From NCBI GenBank assembly GCA_023128455.1, contig JAGMDW010000060.1:1-7947 (forward strand): a stretch of 7,947 nucleotides of DNA, read 5' to 3'. Origin of the DNA: Desulfurellaceae bacterium (GTDB lineage: Bacteria > Campylobacterota_A > Desulfurellia > JAGGSF01). Positions 1 to 5,435 of this stretch are shown piece after piece (the first letter of the stretch is position 1; every line of letters starts with the position of its first letter). The notes below the pieces were generated by a model. It was not told the DNA's origin. It saw only the letters and a list, made by a program, of their open reading frames with translations, and did no database searches. A program made the position numbers and the translations under genes.

Positions 1-202
1 AAATACCATTGTTTGGTCTTAAAATCCCTAAATACAAACACTCCAATGTGCTTAAATCCTCACCAATATAAGAAAATTGTAAAACTTGAGAACCTCTTTT
101 ATTCATAAATAAATCTGACCTGCCAAAAACCTGAATATTATTGGATTTAGAGACATTTTTTCCTCTATAGCCAATAAAACATTCAAGGTTCTCGCAATAC
201 AT
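1..202 (-). CDS. Partial ORF downstream of the second cas2, runs off the left edge
   Basis: From an ATG at 202-200 the minus strand is open to the window edge (at least 67 codons, starting MYCENLECFIGYRGKNVSK). An in-frame TGA lies a few codons upstream of this ATG, so the start is constrained. The gene begins about 30 nt after the stop of the last cas2, in the same direction, so it could be the next gene of the CRISPR operon. No good Shine-Dalgarno sequence precedes the ATG. I do not recognise the family: the visible part has mixed polar and hydrophobic residues, two cysteines in the first eight residues, and no signal peptide or membrane segment. It could instead be a chance open frame in the spacer between the operon and a CRISPR leader, because AT-rich DNA can stay open for this length. 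Confidence 0.4.
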   Translation of the reverse strand, partial: MYCENLECFIGYRGKNVSKSNNIQVFGRSDLFMNKRGSQVLQFSYIGEDLSTLECLYLGILRPNNGI

Positions 203-232
203 AATAAATTGTCAAAGAACAATAGGCATCTT

Positions 233-532
233 TTATACAACAACAAAATTTTTATCCCACTCGGGCTCTACAAATGCTGTGATGCCTATGACCTCTCTTT
301 TCTGCCAATCTTCTTCGCATATAATATAGTATCTCACAGAATCTGTTTCTATGTCAATAATAGAATTTATTTTTCTATGTAACTCCTTCAATTTTCCAGG
401 TGTTATTCTGAGTTCAAATACAGACTGCTGAACCCTTACACCGTAGCCTTCCATCGTTTTGGCTACCTTTGAAAGTCGCCTGGGGTTACTTATATCATAA
501 ACGGCAAGAATATTCCTTTCAAAATCTTTCAT
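233..532 (-). CDS. cas2: CRISPR-associated endonuclease Cas2 (second copy)
   Basis: A 99-residue protein of the usual Cas2 size. Cas2 dimers bridge two Cas1 dimers in the spacer-acquisition complex. The ferredoxin-like fold is visible in order: strand 1 with the conserved metal-site Asp (AVYDIS, D13), helix 1 (RRLSKVAKTMEGYG), strand 2 (VRVQQSVFEL), helix 2 (GKLKELHRKINSII), then DSVRYYII. This copy has the canonical short loop after strand 1 and lacks the CxxC found in its neighbour. It starts with ATG behind a GAGG site 4 nt away. The start overlaps the stop of the preceding cas2 by 4 nt (ATGA), so translation is probably coupled. It differs strongly from the adjacent Cas2, so this is not a recent duplication. 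Family assignment is confident; which copy works with Cas1 cannot be read from the sequence. Confidence 0.93.
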   Translation of the reverse strand: MKDFERNILAVYDISNPRRLSKVAKTMEGYGVRVQQSVFELRITPGKLKELHRKINSIIDIETDSVRYYIICEEDWQKREVIGITAFVEPEWDKNFVVV

Positions 533-828
533 ATTACCTCATACGGTTTGATCTCTATAATCTCACCAATGCCTTGAATTATAGTTTTTTTCAGACACTT
601 GTCACAGAGCGGATAAATCCTTATCGAATCAACATTTGTATTTATAACCTGTCTTATGGCTTTTTTTAGTTCTTGAAGTTTGTTATGATCAAAATCACAC
701 TCAAATAATGATTTTTGTCTTCTTAAACCGTAATTTTGCAACAGTTTGGATAAATTATTAAGGCGCTTAGCTGCCTTTTTATCATTTACCCTATTAAATT
801 TAATATCATAGGCAACGATGTAAATCAC
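529..828 (-). CDS. cas2: CRISPR-associated endonuclease Cas2 (first copy)
   Basis: A 99-residue Cas2, directly after cas1. Strand 1 carries the conserved Asp (IVAYDI, D8). The loop after it is longer than in the other copy (KFNRVNDKKAAKRL). Helix 1 is followed by the family signature YGLRRQKSLFEC and then DSIRIYPLCDKC, whose CxxC is common in Cas2 but absent from the neighbouring copy. The reading frame begins at a GTG at 828-826 that overlaps the cas1 stop by 4 nt (GTGA); no better in-frame start is visible, so expression likely depends on translational coupling to cas1. Its own stop overlaps the start of the second cas2 by 4 nt. The position right behind cas1 makes it the default partner of Cas1, with the second copy as an alternative subunit or a stand-alone nuclease; that split is inference. 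Confidence 0.93.
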   Translation of the reverse strand: MIYIVAYDIKFNRVNDKKAAKRLNNLSKLLQNYGLRRQKSLFECDFDHNKLQELKKAIRQVINTNVDSIRIYPLCDKCLKKTIIQGIGEIIEIKPYEVI

Positions 829-1982
829 AACATCACCAATGGTCTGTATTTTTCTCTTTCCCCGCGCAAGAATGCCGTATATTGTTTTACCTGTTTTGTT
901 ATCGCTTCTCTGTAGGTCATCTTTTTATTTTCTATGGGATAGGTAAATGAGGTTTCCAGTTTTCTTTCAAATTGTGCTATTACCTTTTTTAAAGCACTTT
1001 CTGAAAGTATCATCGGATATTCATTTCCTTTATATGATTCATGTCCATCGTCCTCTAAAGATGTGGCGGCTGATGTTTCATATTCTAAAGGCACATCAGA
1101 AAATGAGCCCATCTTATCTTTAAGAATATCTGGGGATTCTTTTTCCTGCGGCGGCAAAAACTCCTCATATTCATCATCCTTCTCAGTAATCCTTTTAAAA
1201 TCATGAGAATCTATTATGTTCATGTTAAACAGGGAAAATACCAGTGTATCCGCTATTATGGTGCGCAATTCTTCCATGAGATCAAGAGCCAACGACCTTC
1301 TACCATAACCCAACGCATGAAATGCTCCCACATAAGGGTCAAGACTTTCCTTTTCTACTACACTATCTACACGAGTAAACAACAAGGTATAAAGAAGTGA
1401 TAAGACTGCATTGACAGGATCTGTCGGTGGTCTTCTTATGCGCTTTTTAAAACCTTGAGGTTTTATAAACCCATAATTAAATACACTGAAATATGCCCTT
1501 GCACCAGCTCCCTCGTAACCGCGCAAAGAAGATACATCTTTTGCAGATTCTACATCAGACAGAAGTCTTTCAATTTCAGATTGAGCTTTGCTGAGGTTTT
1601 TCTTTTGAAATCTTGCTATCCTTTTAAGCATAATCAATTGATTTTTGAGTTTTGCCTTAACGACTTCTTTGCTAAAGATGAGACATTTTTCTTTATCATC
1701 TAAGCATTTATACTGCATTCTTCTCAAGAGAACATTGCTGTCATAAGGAGGAACTAACCTCCCATTGTAATGCCCATTTTTGTTTAAAAACACTGTGGTT
1801 ATCCTATTTTTGAGTAATGTAAGCATTGCCGACCATGTCATCTCTACCTTGCTGAATGCCACAATTTGTTCTGTCCTAAAGGGGAAAATCGTATGATATA
1901 TCGTGTCACCTTTTTTAACCTTAAGTGTATCGCCTTCCTTATAGATTTTTACACCAGGCGTAGAAATATATACTGTAATCAT
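825..1982 (-). CDS. cas1: CRISPR-associated endonuclease Cas1, with an acidic C-terminal insertion
   Basis: The integrase subunit of spacer acquisition, a metal-dependent enzyme that joins prespacers to the CRISPR array. The N-terminal beta domain spans about residues 1-85 and the alpha-helical catalytic domain follows. Conserved motifs are present: LRGYEGAGARAYF with metal ligand E157, AFHALGYGRRSLALDLMEELR with H222 and D234/E237, and a C-terminal LKKVIAQFERKL helix. At 385 residues it is longer than the usual 300-340. The excess is an Asp/Glu/Ser-rich stretch at about residues 264-322, inserted between DFKRI and the MILSESALKKVI element, where most Cas1 proteins have a short turn. The start ATG has an AGGAG site (1988-1992) about 5 nt upstream and overlaps the stop of the CARF-HEPN gene by 4 nt; the end overlaps the first cas2. 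All expected catalytic residues are present. Confidence 0.97.
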   Translation of the reverse strand: MITVYISTPGVKIYKEGDTLKVKKGDTIYHTIFPFRTEQIVAFSKVEMTWSAMLTLLKNRITTVFLNKNGHYNGRLVPPYDSNVLLRRMQYKCLDDKEKCLIFSKEVVKAKLKNQLIMLKRIARFQKKNLSKAQSEIERLLSDVESAKDVSSLRGYEGAGARAYFSVFNYGFIKPQGFKKRIRRPPTDPVNAVLSLLYTLLFTRVDSVVEKESLDPYVGAFHALGYGRRSLALDLMEELRTIIADTLVFSLFNMNIIDSHDFKRITEKDDEYEEFLPPQEKESPDILKDKMGSFSDVPLEYETSAATSLEDDGHESYKGNEYPMILSESALKKVIAQFERKLETSFTYPIENKKMTYREAITKQVKQYTAFLRGEREKYRPLVML

Positions 1983-3208
1983 TTTTTCTCCTGTATTGCA
2001 TTAAAAAAGTTTTTAACAATATAGAGGAATTCACCTACCTCATTTTGCATTGTTTCTGCTTTTCTTGCATCTTTTAAAAATCCACAATGATTGACATCAT
2101 TTCTCAAAGCACTGAGGTTTTTATATTCTTTAATTATCTTTTCATTTAAGATGCTGTTTACTTTCTCGGCTACTTCAGGACTTTCTTTTAATGGAGGGTT
2201 CCAATCTTCTCGTGGTATGTTTTTGCCTTTTACAACAAGAGATTGTGAGATTAATTTTCTGTTTTTTTCCCTACGGTAATCAAGAGACAATCTATCACAA
2301 ATATAGGTAATTATTCCTTCCTGTAAAATTGTGATACATTGAGGAATAAGGTTGTGTTCGTAACACCAATCTGCTGCAACTATACAATTTTCAACATTGT
2401 TTGTTTTAAAATCTTTTGTCTTTTGTTTTATTTTGTCTAAAAGTGCATTGAGGTAAGAAAAACTTTTATCCTTCTGAATAAAAGAAATTTCATCATTTAG
2501 ATTTGAAACCTTTTCTACTATTTGCTTCCCACGATTAAGTTTTATGTCAAGGCTCATTTTATCTAATTTCTTGGATATTTTATTCAATTCTTGGGCTATT
2601 TTATTAGATTCTATATCTTTTGTCTTTGCATCTTTTCTCATAAGTTCAACCAATGCACCTGTTTCTCCTCTCTTTATGAACTCTGATGTGGCAAAAGACC
2701 AATCTATGATGGAAGAATAGGGGGTTAGATCAAAGATGGGTTTTGTAGATGTTTCCGATGCCTCAAACGCACCATAATACACGCCTTTTAAAGATGCATC
2801 CTTTAATACCTGGGCATAATTAATAACGGCAATACCCAAAAGAGGAATAGACCTGAATGAATGGGTAATATCGCAGATAATACTATCGTCATTATTTATT
2901 TTATCAAAAGTGATTGAAAACATTTCCCATATCCCTTTTTCATCTTTTCCGGTGGGAATCAAAATGCCCTCTACGGATGGTTTTATGTTTAAACTTTTCA
3001 ATCTAATGCTCAATTTTTCCCAATTCTTTTCTTTAGATTCTTTAGTGTAAAAGATAAGTATTCTATCTTTTTCTTGCCAATCGGAACAAAAGATCTTTAG
3101 CATTGCTTCTTGAACAAAGCCGACATTTTTTATTTCTTTTTTTCCATAGCGATAATTACAATGCTCATAATCACCTGTGCCTAAGAATGAAATAAAGAGA
3201 TTTGCCAT
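1979..3208 (-). CDS. csx2: CARF-HEPN ribonuclease of the Csx2/TM1812 (DxTHG) family
   Basis: A 409-residue type III CRISPR ancillary effector. Family members bind cyclic oligoadenylate made by Cas10 through a CARF domain and then cut RNA nonspecifically with a C-terminal HEPN domain. The CARF part spans about residues 1-170: a Gly loop in ISFLGTGDY (residues 6-14), strand ILIFYTKES, and the signature DITHSFRSIPLLG (113-125), a variant of the DxTHG motif with Ser for Gly. A charged helical linker runs from about 190 to 270. The HEPN catalytic motif R-x4-H is intact as RNDVNH (R369 to H374). It starts with ATG behind AGGAGG (3214-3219, 5-nt spacer), and this RBS overlaps the csx20 stop codon. 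Its stop overlaps cas1 by 4 nt. The motif pair makes the domain call secure; the activating ring size (cA3, cA4 or cA6) cannot be read here. Confidence 0.93.
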   Translation of the reverse strand: MANLFISFLGTGDYEHCNYRYGKKEIKNVGFVQEAMLKIFCSDWQEKDRILIFYTKESKEKNWEKLSIRLKSLNIKPSVEGILIPTGKDEKGIWEMFSITFDKINNDDSIICDITHSFRSIPLLGIAVINYAQVLKDASLKGVYYGAFEASETSTKPIFDLTPYSSIIDWSFATSEFIKRGETGALVELMRKDAKTKDIESNKIAQELNKISKKLDKMSLDIKLNRGKQIVEKVSNLNDEISFIQKDKSFSYLNALLDKIKQKTKDFKTNNVENCIVAADWCYEHNLIPQCITILQEGIITYICDRLSLDYRREKNRKLISQSLVVKGKNIPREDWNPPLKESPEVAEKVNSILNEKIIKEYKNLSALRNDVNHCGFLKDARKAETMQNEVGEFLYIVKNFFNAIQEKK

Positions 3209-3217
3209 TTTAACCTC

Positions 3218-3604
3218 CTATTCATATTTCCTGAACCTTTCGTGTTTAAACTCATGGATATTTATCACTGTGCCATTTTCTGAGACCTTTTCTTGATACA
3301 CTCGGCTGGTAGTAGAATAATAGGCTTCTAATCCAAGTTCCTTTGCGAAATTTACCACTATAAATGTGGCACCGAAATCACCTTGCACCAATAGTAAATC
3401 GCTTTTCTTAACATTTTCTTTAATATAATTTAACAAAGGTATTAGTTGAGGTTTTAATTTTTCTGCTTTAGGGTCAAGGTGAGACCAAATATTTTGCAAT
3501 TTCTGTGGTAAATATACAAATTCATCTATATGCAGATTTTTTATTGCATCTCTTTTCTGGACATCTGTAAATGTATGGGAAAATATCAAAATCATCCTTT
3601 TCAT
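3218..3604 (-). CDS. csx20: Csx20 family CRISPR-associated protein, likely cyclic-oligoadenylate ring nuclease
   Basis: A small 128-residue protein with the Csx20 pattern: strand MILIFSHTFTDVQ (4-16), FVYLPQKLQNIW (29-40), the loop LLVQGDFGATFIVVNFA (71-87), YYSTTSR (95-101) and the basic end FKHERFRKYE (119-128). Csx20 occurs in type III CRISPR loci, and recent work reports the family among ring nucleases that degrade cyclic oligoadenylate second messengers. The predicted job is to switch off the CARF-HEPN nuclease encoded immediately downstream. The start ATG overlaps the cas6 stop by 4 nt; a second Met at residue 4 is possible but loses the coupling. The stop TAG lies within the AGGAGG of csx2, so the two proteins are probably produced together. 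Family recognition is from remembered conserved motifs and is fairly confident; the activity on a given ring is inference. Confidence 0.85.
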   Translation of the reverse strand: MKRMILIFSHTFTDVQKRDAIKNLHIDEFVYLPQKLQNIWSHLDPKAEKLKPQLIPLLNYIKENVKKSDLLLVQGDFGATFIVVNFAKELGLEAYYSTTSRVYQEKVSENGTVINIHEFKHERFRKYE

Positions 3605-4506
3605 CTTACTTCAAACTTCCCTAATCCAAAACTCGTATTTTTGCCTATGCATAAAATTTCGCCTGCAAAGATTACAGGAAGATATTTTTTAAAATCTCCG
3701 ATATATAAAATGTCTCCAATAACGCCGCCCATATTCATATATGTTTTTTGCCTGACGGAATATCTTGTGAGTTCATGCCAACGACTATTTTGCAGATAAG
3801 CATCTATGTCATCTTGTATATCCTCAATATATTTGTATTTTGCATCATTAAATTCAGATAATATTTTTATTCTTCTTTGACATGTCTTGTAAAAAATAGG
3901 AAATGTAATTCGGTCTGTGTATTTTCCTCTATTTTTTATTCTCAAAGGTGTAATGCAATGGACATTCAACTTATTATTAAAGTTTCTTAGACGATATTCA
4001 ACAAAATCTTCCAATAAAAATGGTTTTTTATCATAGTCAAAATCACTCAGGACAGGTTTTTTTGCTCCATCTGGTAAATATTCTTTGATATCCTCTATTT
4101 TGAATTTTGCCCTTTTTTTACCTATACCCATATCTTGTAAGATGGAAAATGCGGCGTATATCCAACGCAGATGATTTATACTGTTTCCTACAAGTAAAAA
4201 CTCAAAAACAAGACAATCATCCTTTGAGTATAAAGGGGTTAAAACAAAGGGATGGGGTGCGTAATTTCTTCCTTTTAAATAAGGATTATCCTTTTCAATG
4301 GGTGTTTCAAAAAGATAAATCCAGGCACAACTATTTCTTAAAGGGCAATGTTTACAATCTCTACCTCTAAAGATGCAGGATACCTTTTTTAAAGCAACAC
4401 CAAATGCACTTCTCAATATCAAGCCTGAAAAATTCGGCAAATAGTGTTCTTCGCTGAATTTCAGTGAAACAATGAATTTTCTAACAGGCAATTTGAAACC
4501 ATACAT
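3601..4506 (-). CDS. cas6: CRISPR pre-crRNA endoribonuclease Cas6
   Basis: A 301-residue RAMP-fold protein that would cut CRISPR transcripts within each repeat to give crRNAs for a type I or III effector. The C-terminal domain has the Cas6 glycine-rich loop GKNTSFGLGKFEV (288-300), preceded by RYSVRQKTYMNMGGVIGDI (248-266), typical of the Cas6 C-terminal (DUF2276-like) family. Near the N-terminus C44, C51, C54 and C60 (around CKHCPLRNSC) form a probable zinc-binding cluster, common in this subgroup. A single catalytic His cannot be assigned by eye; H21, H85, H111 and H244 are candidates. It is the first gene of the CRISPR operon. The ATG at 4506 has AGAAGG about 13 nt upstream, rather far, so the start could be slightly off. 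The end overlaps csx20 by 4 nt. Confidence 0.9.
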   Translation of the reverse strand: MYGFKLPVRKFIVSLKFSEEHYLPNFSGLILRSAFGVALKKVSCIFRGRDCKHCPLRNSCAWIYLFETPIEKDNPYLKGRNYAPHPFVLTPLYSKDDCLVFEFLLVGNSINHLRWIYAAFSILQDMGIGKKRAKFKIEDIKEYLPDGAKKPVLSDFDYDKKPFLLEDFVEYRLRNFNNKLNVHCITPLRIKNRGKYTDRITFPIFYKTCQRRIKILSEFNDAKYKYIEDIQDDIDAYLQNSRWHELTRYSVRQKTYMNMGGVIGDILYIGDFKKYLPVIFAGEILCIGKNTSFGLGKFEVR

Positions 4507-4630
4507 ATTAAACAGGAAACCTTCTTACATTCATTTTTATCATGATCCCCTATAAGATTATTGCTAAATATTGTAGCTTATATATGATATAAATTAAATC
4601 TTTTTTATATTTTTCTGGGATTATTCGGTA
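4507..4630 (-). promoter_or_regulatory. Probable upstream region of the cas operon
   Basis: This 124-nt AT-rich gap separates the short ORF ending at 4631 from cas6, so the cas operon promoter should lie here unless transcription reads through from the TA genes. I see no convincing -35/-10 pair; TACAAT around 4570-4575 (minus strand) is a possible -10 without a matching -35. An AT-only dyad, TTATAT-CAT-ATATAA on the minus strand at 4578-4592, could be an operator or simply reflects base composition. No strong hairpin with a T-run ends the upstream gene pair. Confidence 0.3.
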
Positions 4631-4816
4631 TTAAGGATTCATATTCCAAAATGTTGATTGCTTATTTAGGGCTTTAAATATTTCCTTATTTGCACTGGCT
4701 GAATTATTTATTTCCAACCATGTATAGAAACACTCAATGGCTATATCTATTTCTTGACGAGTCAGCTCGTAGCCCTTCCAAAATTCTTTTTCGTCCATCT
4801 GTTTCTTTTTAGGCAT
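4631..4816 (-). pseudogene. Short ORF after the AbrB-type antitoxin, possibly the truncated start of a HEPN-like toxin
   Basis: A 61-codon frame whose first ATG (4816) lies inside the last codons of the antitoxin gene, an 8-nt overlap; a second Met at residue 7 is an alternative start. The product is soluble and helical (EKEFWKGYELTRQ, IDIAIECFYTWLEIN, KEIFKALNKQSTFWN) and stops abruptly with NMNP. The segment IFKALNKQSTFW resembles the early part of HEPN/AbiU2-like hypothetical proteins, which continue with a long helix after the FW; here nothing homologous-looking follows in the next 120 nt in any minus frame. I therefore suspect a 3'-truncated toxin gene, but a genuine small partner of the antitoxin is possible. 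Its position directly behind an antitoxin is the expected toxin slot. The family suggestion rests on memory of a short motif and is weak. Confidence 0.4.
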
Positions 4817-5090
4817 AACGGCTCAGCGGGGCCGTTCCCGAAGCGCGCAAAGTCTCGGGAACATCTATCCTTGCTTTCTCTATCAGTTCGTCTATATCTA
4901 TTTCTTTTTTGGGTTTAATGTATCCTACATAATCAAGTGCAGTTTTTTTCTTTTTCAGCACAAATCCTTCTTCTGCTTGCTCAAAAACCACTATATCTCC
5001 CGGTTTTATACCCAATTTATTTCTAACTTGCTTTGGGATGCTTATTTGACCTTTTTTAGATACACGAAGCTTTGTTGCAACCTTTGGCAC
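4809..5090 (-). CDS. AbrB/MazE-fold (SpoVT-AbrB) antitoxin with palindrome-encoded tail
   Basis: A 93-residue swapped-hairpin DNA-binding protein of the antitoxin type. The AbrB domain spans about residues 6-50: LRVSKKGQISIPKQVRNKLGIKPGDIVVFEQAEEGFVLKK. A helical toxin-binding segment follows (residues 51-76, DIDELIEKARID). The last 17 codons (from V77, ending RASGTAPLSRYA) are GC-rich, unlike the rest of the gene, and coincide with the nested palindromes at 4817-4862, so the native C-terminus appears replaced by an inserted element. The start is a GTG at 5090 with a near-perfect AAGGAGG (5096-5102) 5 nt upstream. A TTGATA-16-TATAAT promoter precedes it. The next ORF overlaps its end by 8 nt. 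Antitoxin role is inferred from the fold and context; no intact cognate toxin is adjacent, so it may be an orphan. Confidence 0.85.
   Translation of the reverse strand: MPKVATKLRVSKKGQISIPKQVRNKLGIKPGDIVVFEQAEEGFVLKKKKTALDYVGYIKPKKEIDIDELIEKARIDVPETLRASGTAPLSRYA
4817..4862. repeat. GC-rich REP-like element: two interlocked palindromes
   Basis: On the plus strand AACGGC (4817-4822) pairs with GCCGTT (4831-4836), and GTTCCCGA (4834-4841) pairs with TCGGGAAC (4855-4862). The arms share three bases (4834-4836), so the two hairpins are mutually exclusive or compete. The block is far richer in G and C than the surrounding DNA. It lies inside the 3' end of the AbrB-type gene, supplying its last 17 codons, nearly to the stop. 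Size and structure resemble REP or small mobile palindromic elements; I see no second copy in this window. Confidence 0.6.
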
Positions 5091-5095
5091 AAATT

Positions 5096-5151
5096 CCTCC
5101 TTTTAAATTTAATCTTTACTTTAATTATAGTAAAAATTGTGATTTTATCAA
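5096..5151 (-). promoter_or_regulatory. Promoter, possible operator and RBS of the AbrB-type antitoxin
   Basis: The minus strand has -35 TTGATA (5151-5146), a 16-nt spacer and a perfect -10 TATAAT (5129-5124). The dyad TTTACT-N8-AGTAAA (5115-5134) covers the -10 and the likely transcription start, a suitable place for autorepression by the encoded AbrB-fold protein. AAGGAGG (5102-5096) follows, 5 nt from the GTG start. The promoter is well supported by the match and geometry; the operator role is inferred, and AT-rich dyads of this length can arise by chance. Confidence 0.7.
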
Positions 5152-5157
5152 ATTTTA

Positions 5158-5214
5158 TTGGTCTGTTTCTGAATACAGCATTACATTTAATATTTTGTAG
5201 TAAAAATAGACCAA
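5158..5214. repeat. Imperfect 11-bp inverted repeat flanking a 57-bp AT-rich segment
   Basis: TTGGTCTGTTT at 5158-5168 is matched by AAATAGACCAA at 5204-5214 (10 of 11 positions complementary). Between them lie 35 AT-rich bases with a small CTG-AATA-CAG hairpin. It sits between the antitoxin promoter and the short ORF upstream. It could be a very small MITE-like remnant, an operator, or chance. The region 5091-5435 holds only this, the promoter and the short ORF. Confidence 0.35.
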
Positions 5215-5237
5215 AAGAGCGGAAGATCTCAATATCC

Positions 5238-5420
5238 TCATATCAACCCCTTTTCCCTCAGTATCCCTTTCGCTTCCTGTCCACTCATCTTAAGATACAC
5301 TGCGGTTGTTGTCAAAAGCGCTTCTGCCCTATTCTCCTCAAAAATGCTTAAAAATTCTTTTTTCTCAAGCATTAACAAAATATGCCCTGCTTGGAAGTCT
5401 TTTTTGTGAGTGGTAATATG
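5238..5420 (-). pseudogene. Short ORF, possible C-terminal remnant of a PIN-type toxin
   Basis: The frame is open for 60 codons from just after a TAA (5423-5421) to a TGA at 5240-5238. The only ATG in it (5372) gives a 44-residue product, MLEKKEFLSIFEENR... ending ILREKGLI, without a clear Shine-Dalgarno site. The codons before this ATG read HITTHKKDFQAGHILL, reminiscent of the last strand of PIN-domain toxins (T-x-D/N-K-D-F then EEFL), so this may be a toxin gene that has lost its N-terminal part. Alternatively the 44-residue ORF is a small intact gene. It begins 15 nt after the abiEii stop and could be cotranscribed with abiE. The base use is more GC-balanced than its surroundings, consistent with real coding sequence. 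The family suggestion is weak. Confidence 0.35.
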
Positions 5421-5435
5421 TTAGTTGGTTCTTTT

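Noticed and set aside
1..232. Possible CRISPR leader or array next to cas2
   Set aside because: No repeat unit recurs in these bases, and the minus strand is open for at least 67 codons, so a coding start fits better.
203..233. ATTGT-TCTTTG-ACAAT hairpin after the second cas2 as a terminator
   Set aside because: Five AT-rich base pairs and no T-run make it too weak; transcription probably continues into the next frame.
4977..5351. 124-codon plus-strand open frame
   Set aside because: It runs antisense through the AbrB domain, its promoter and the neighbouring short ORF; it has no RBS and no recognisable protein pattern, while the minus-strand signals are strong.
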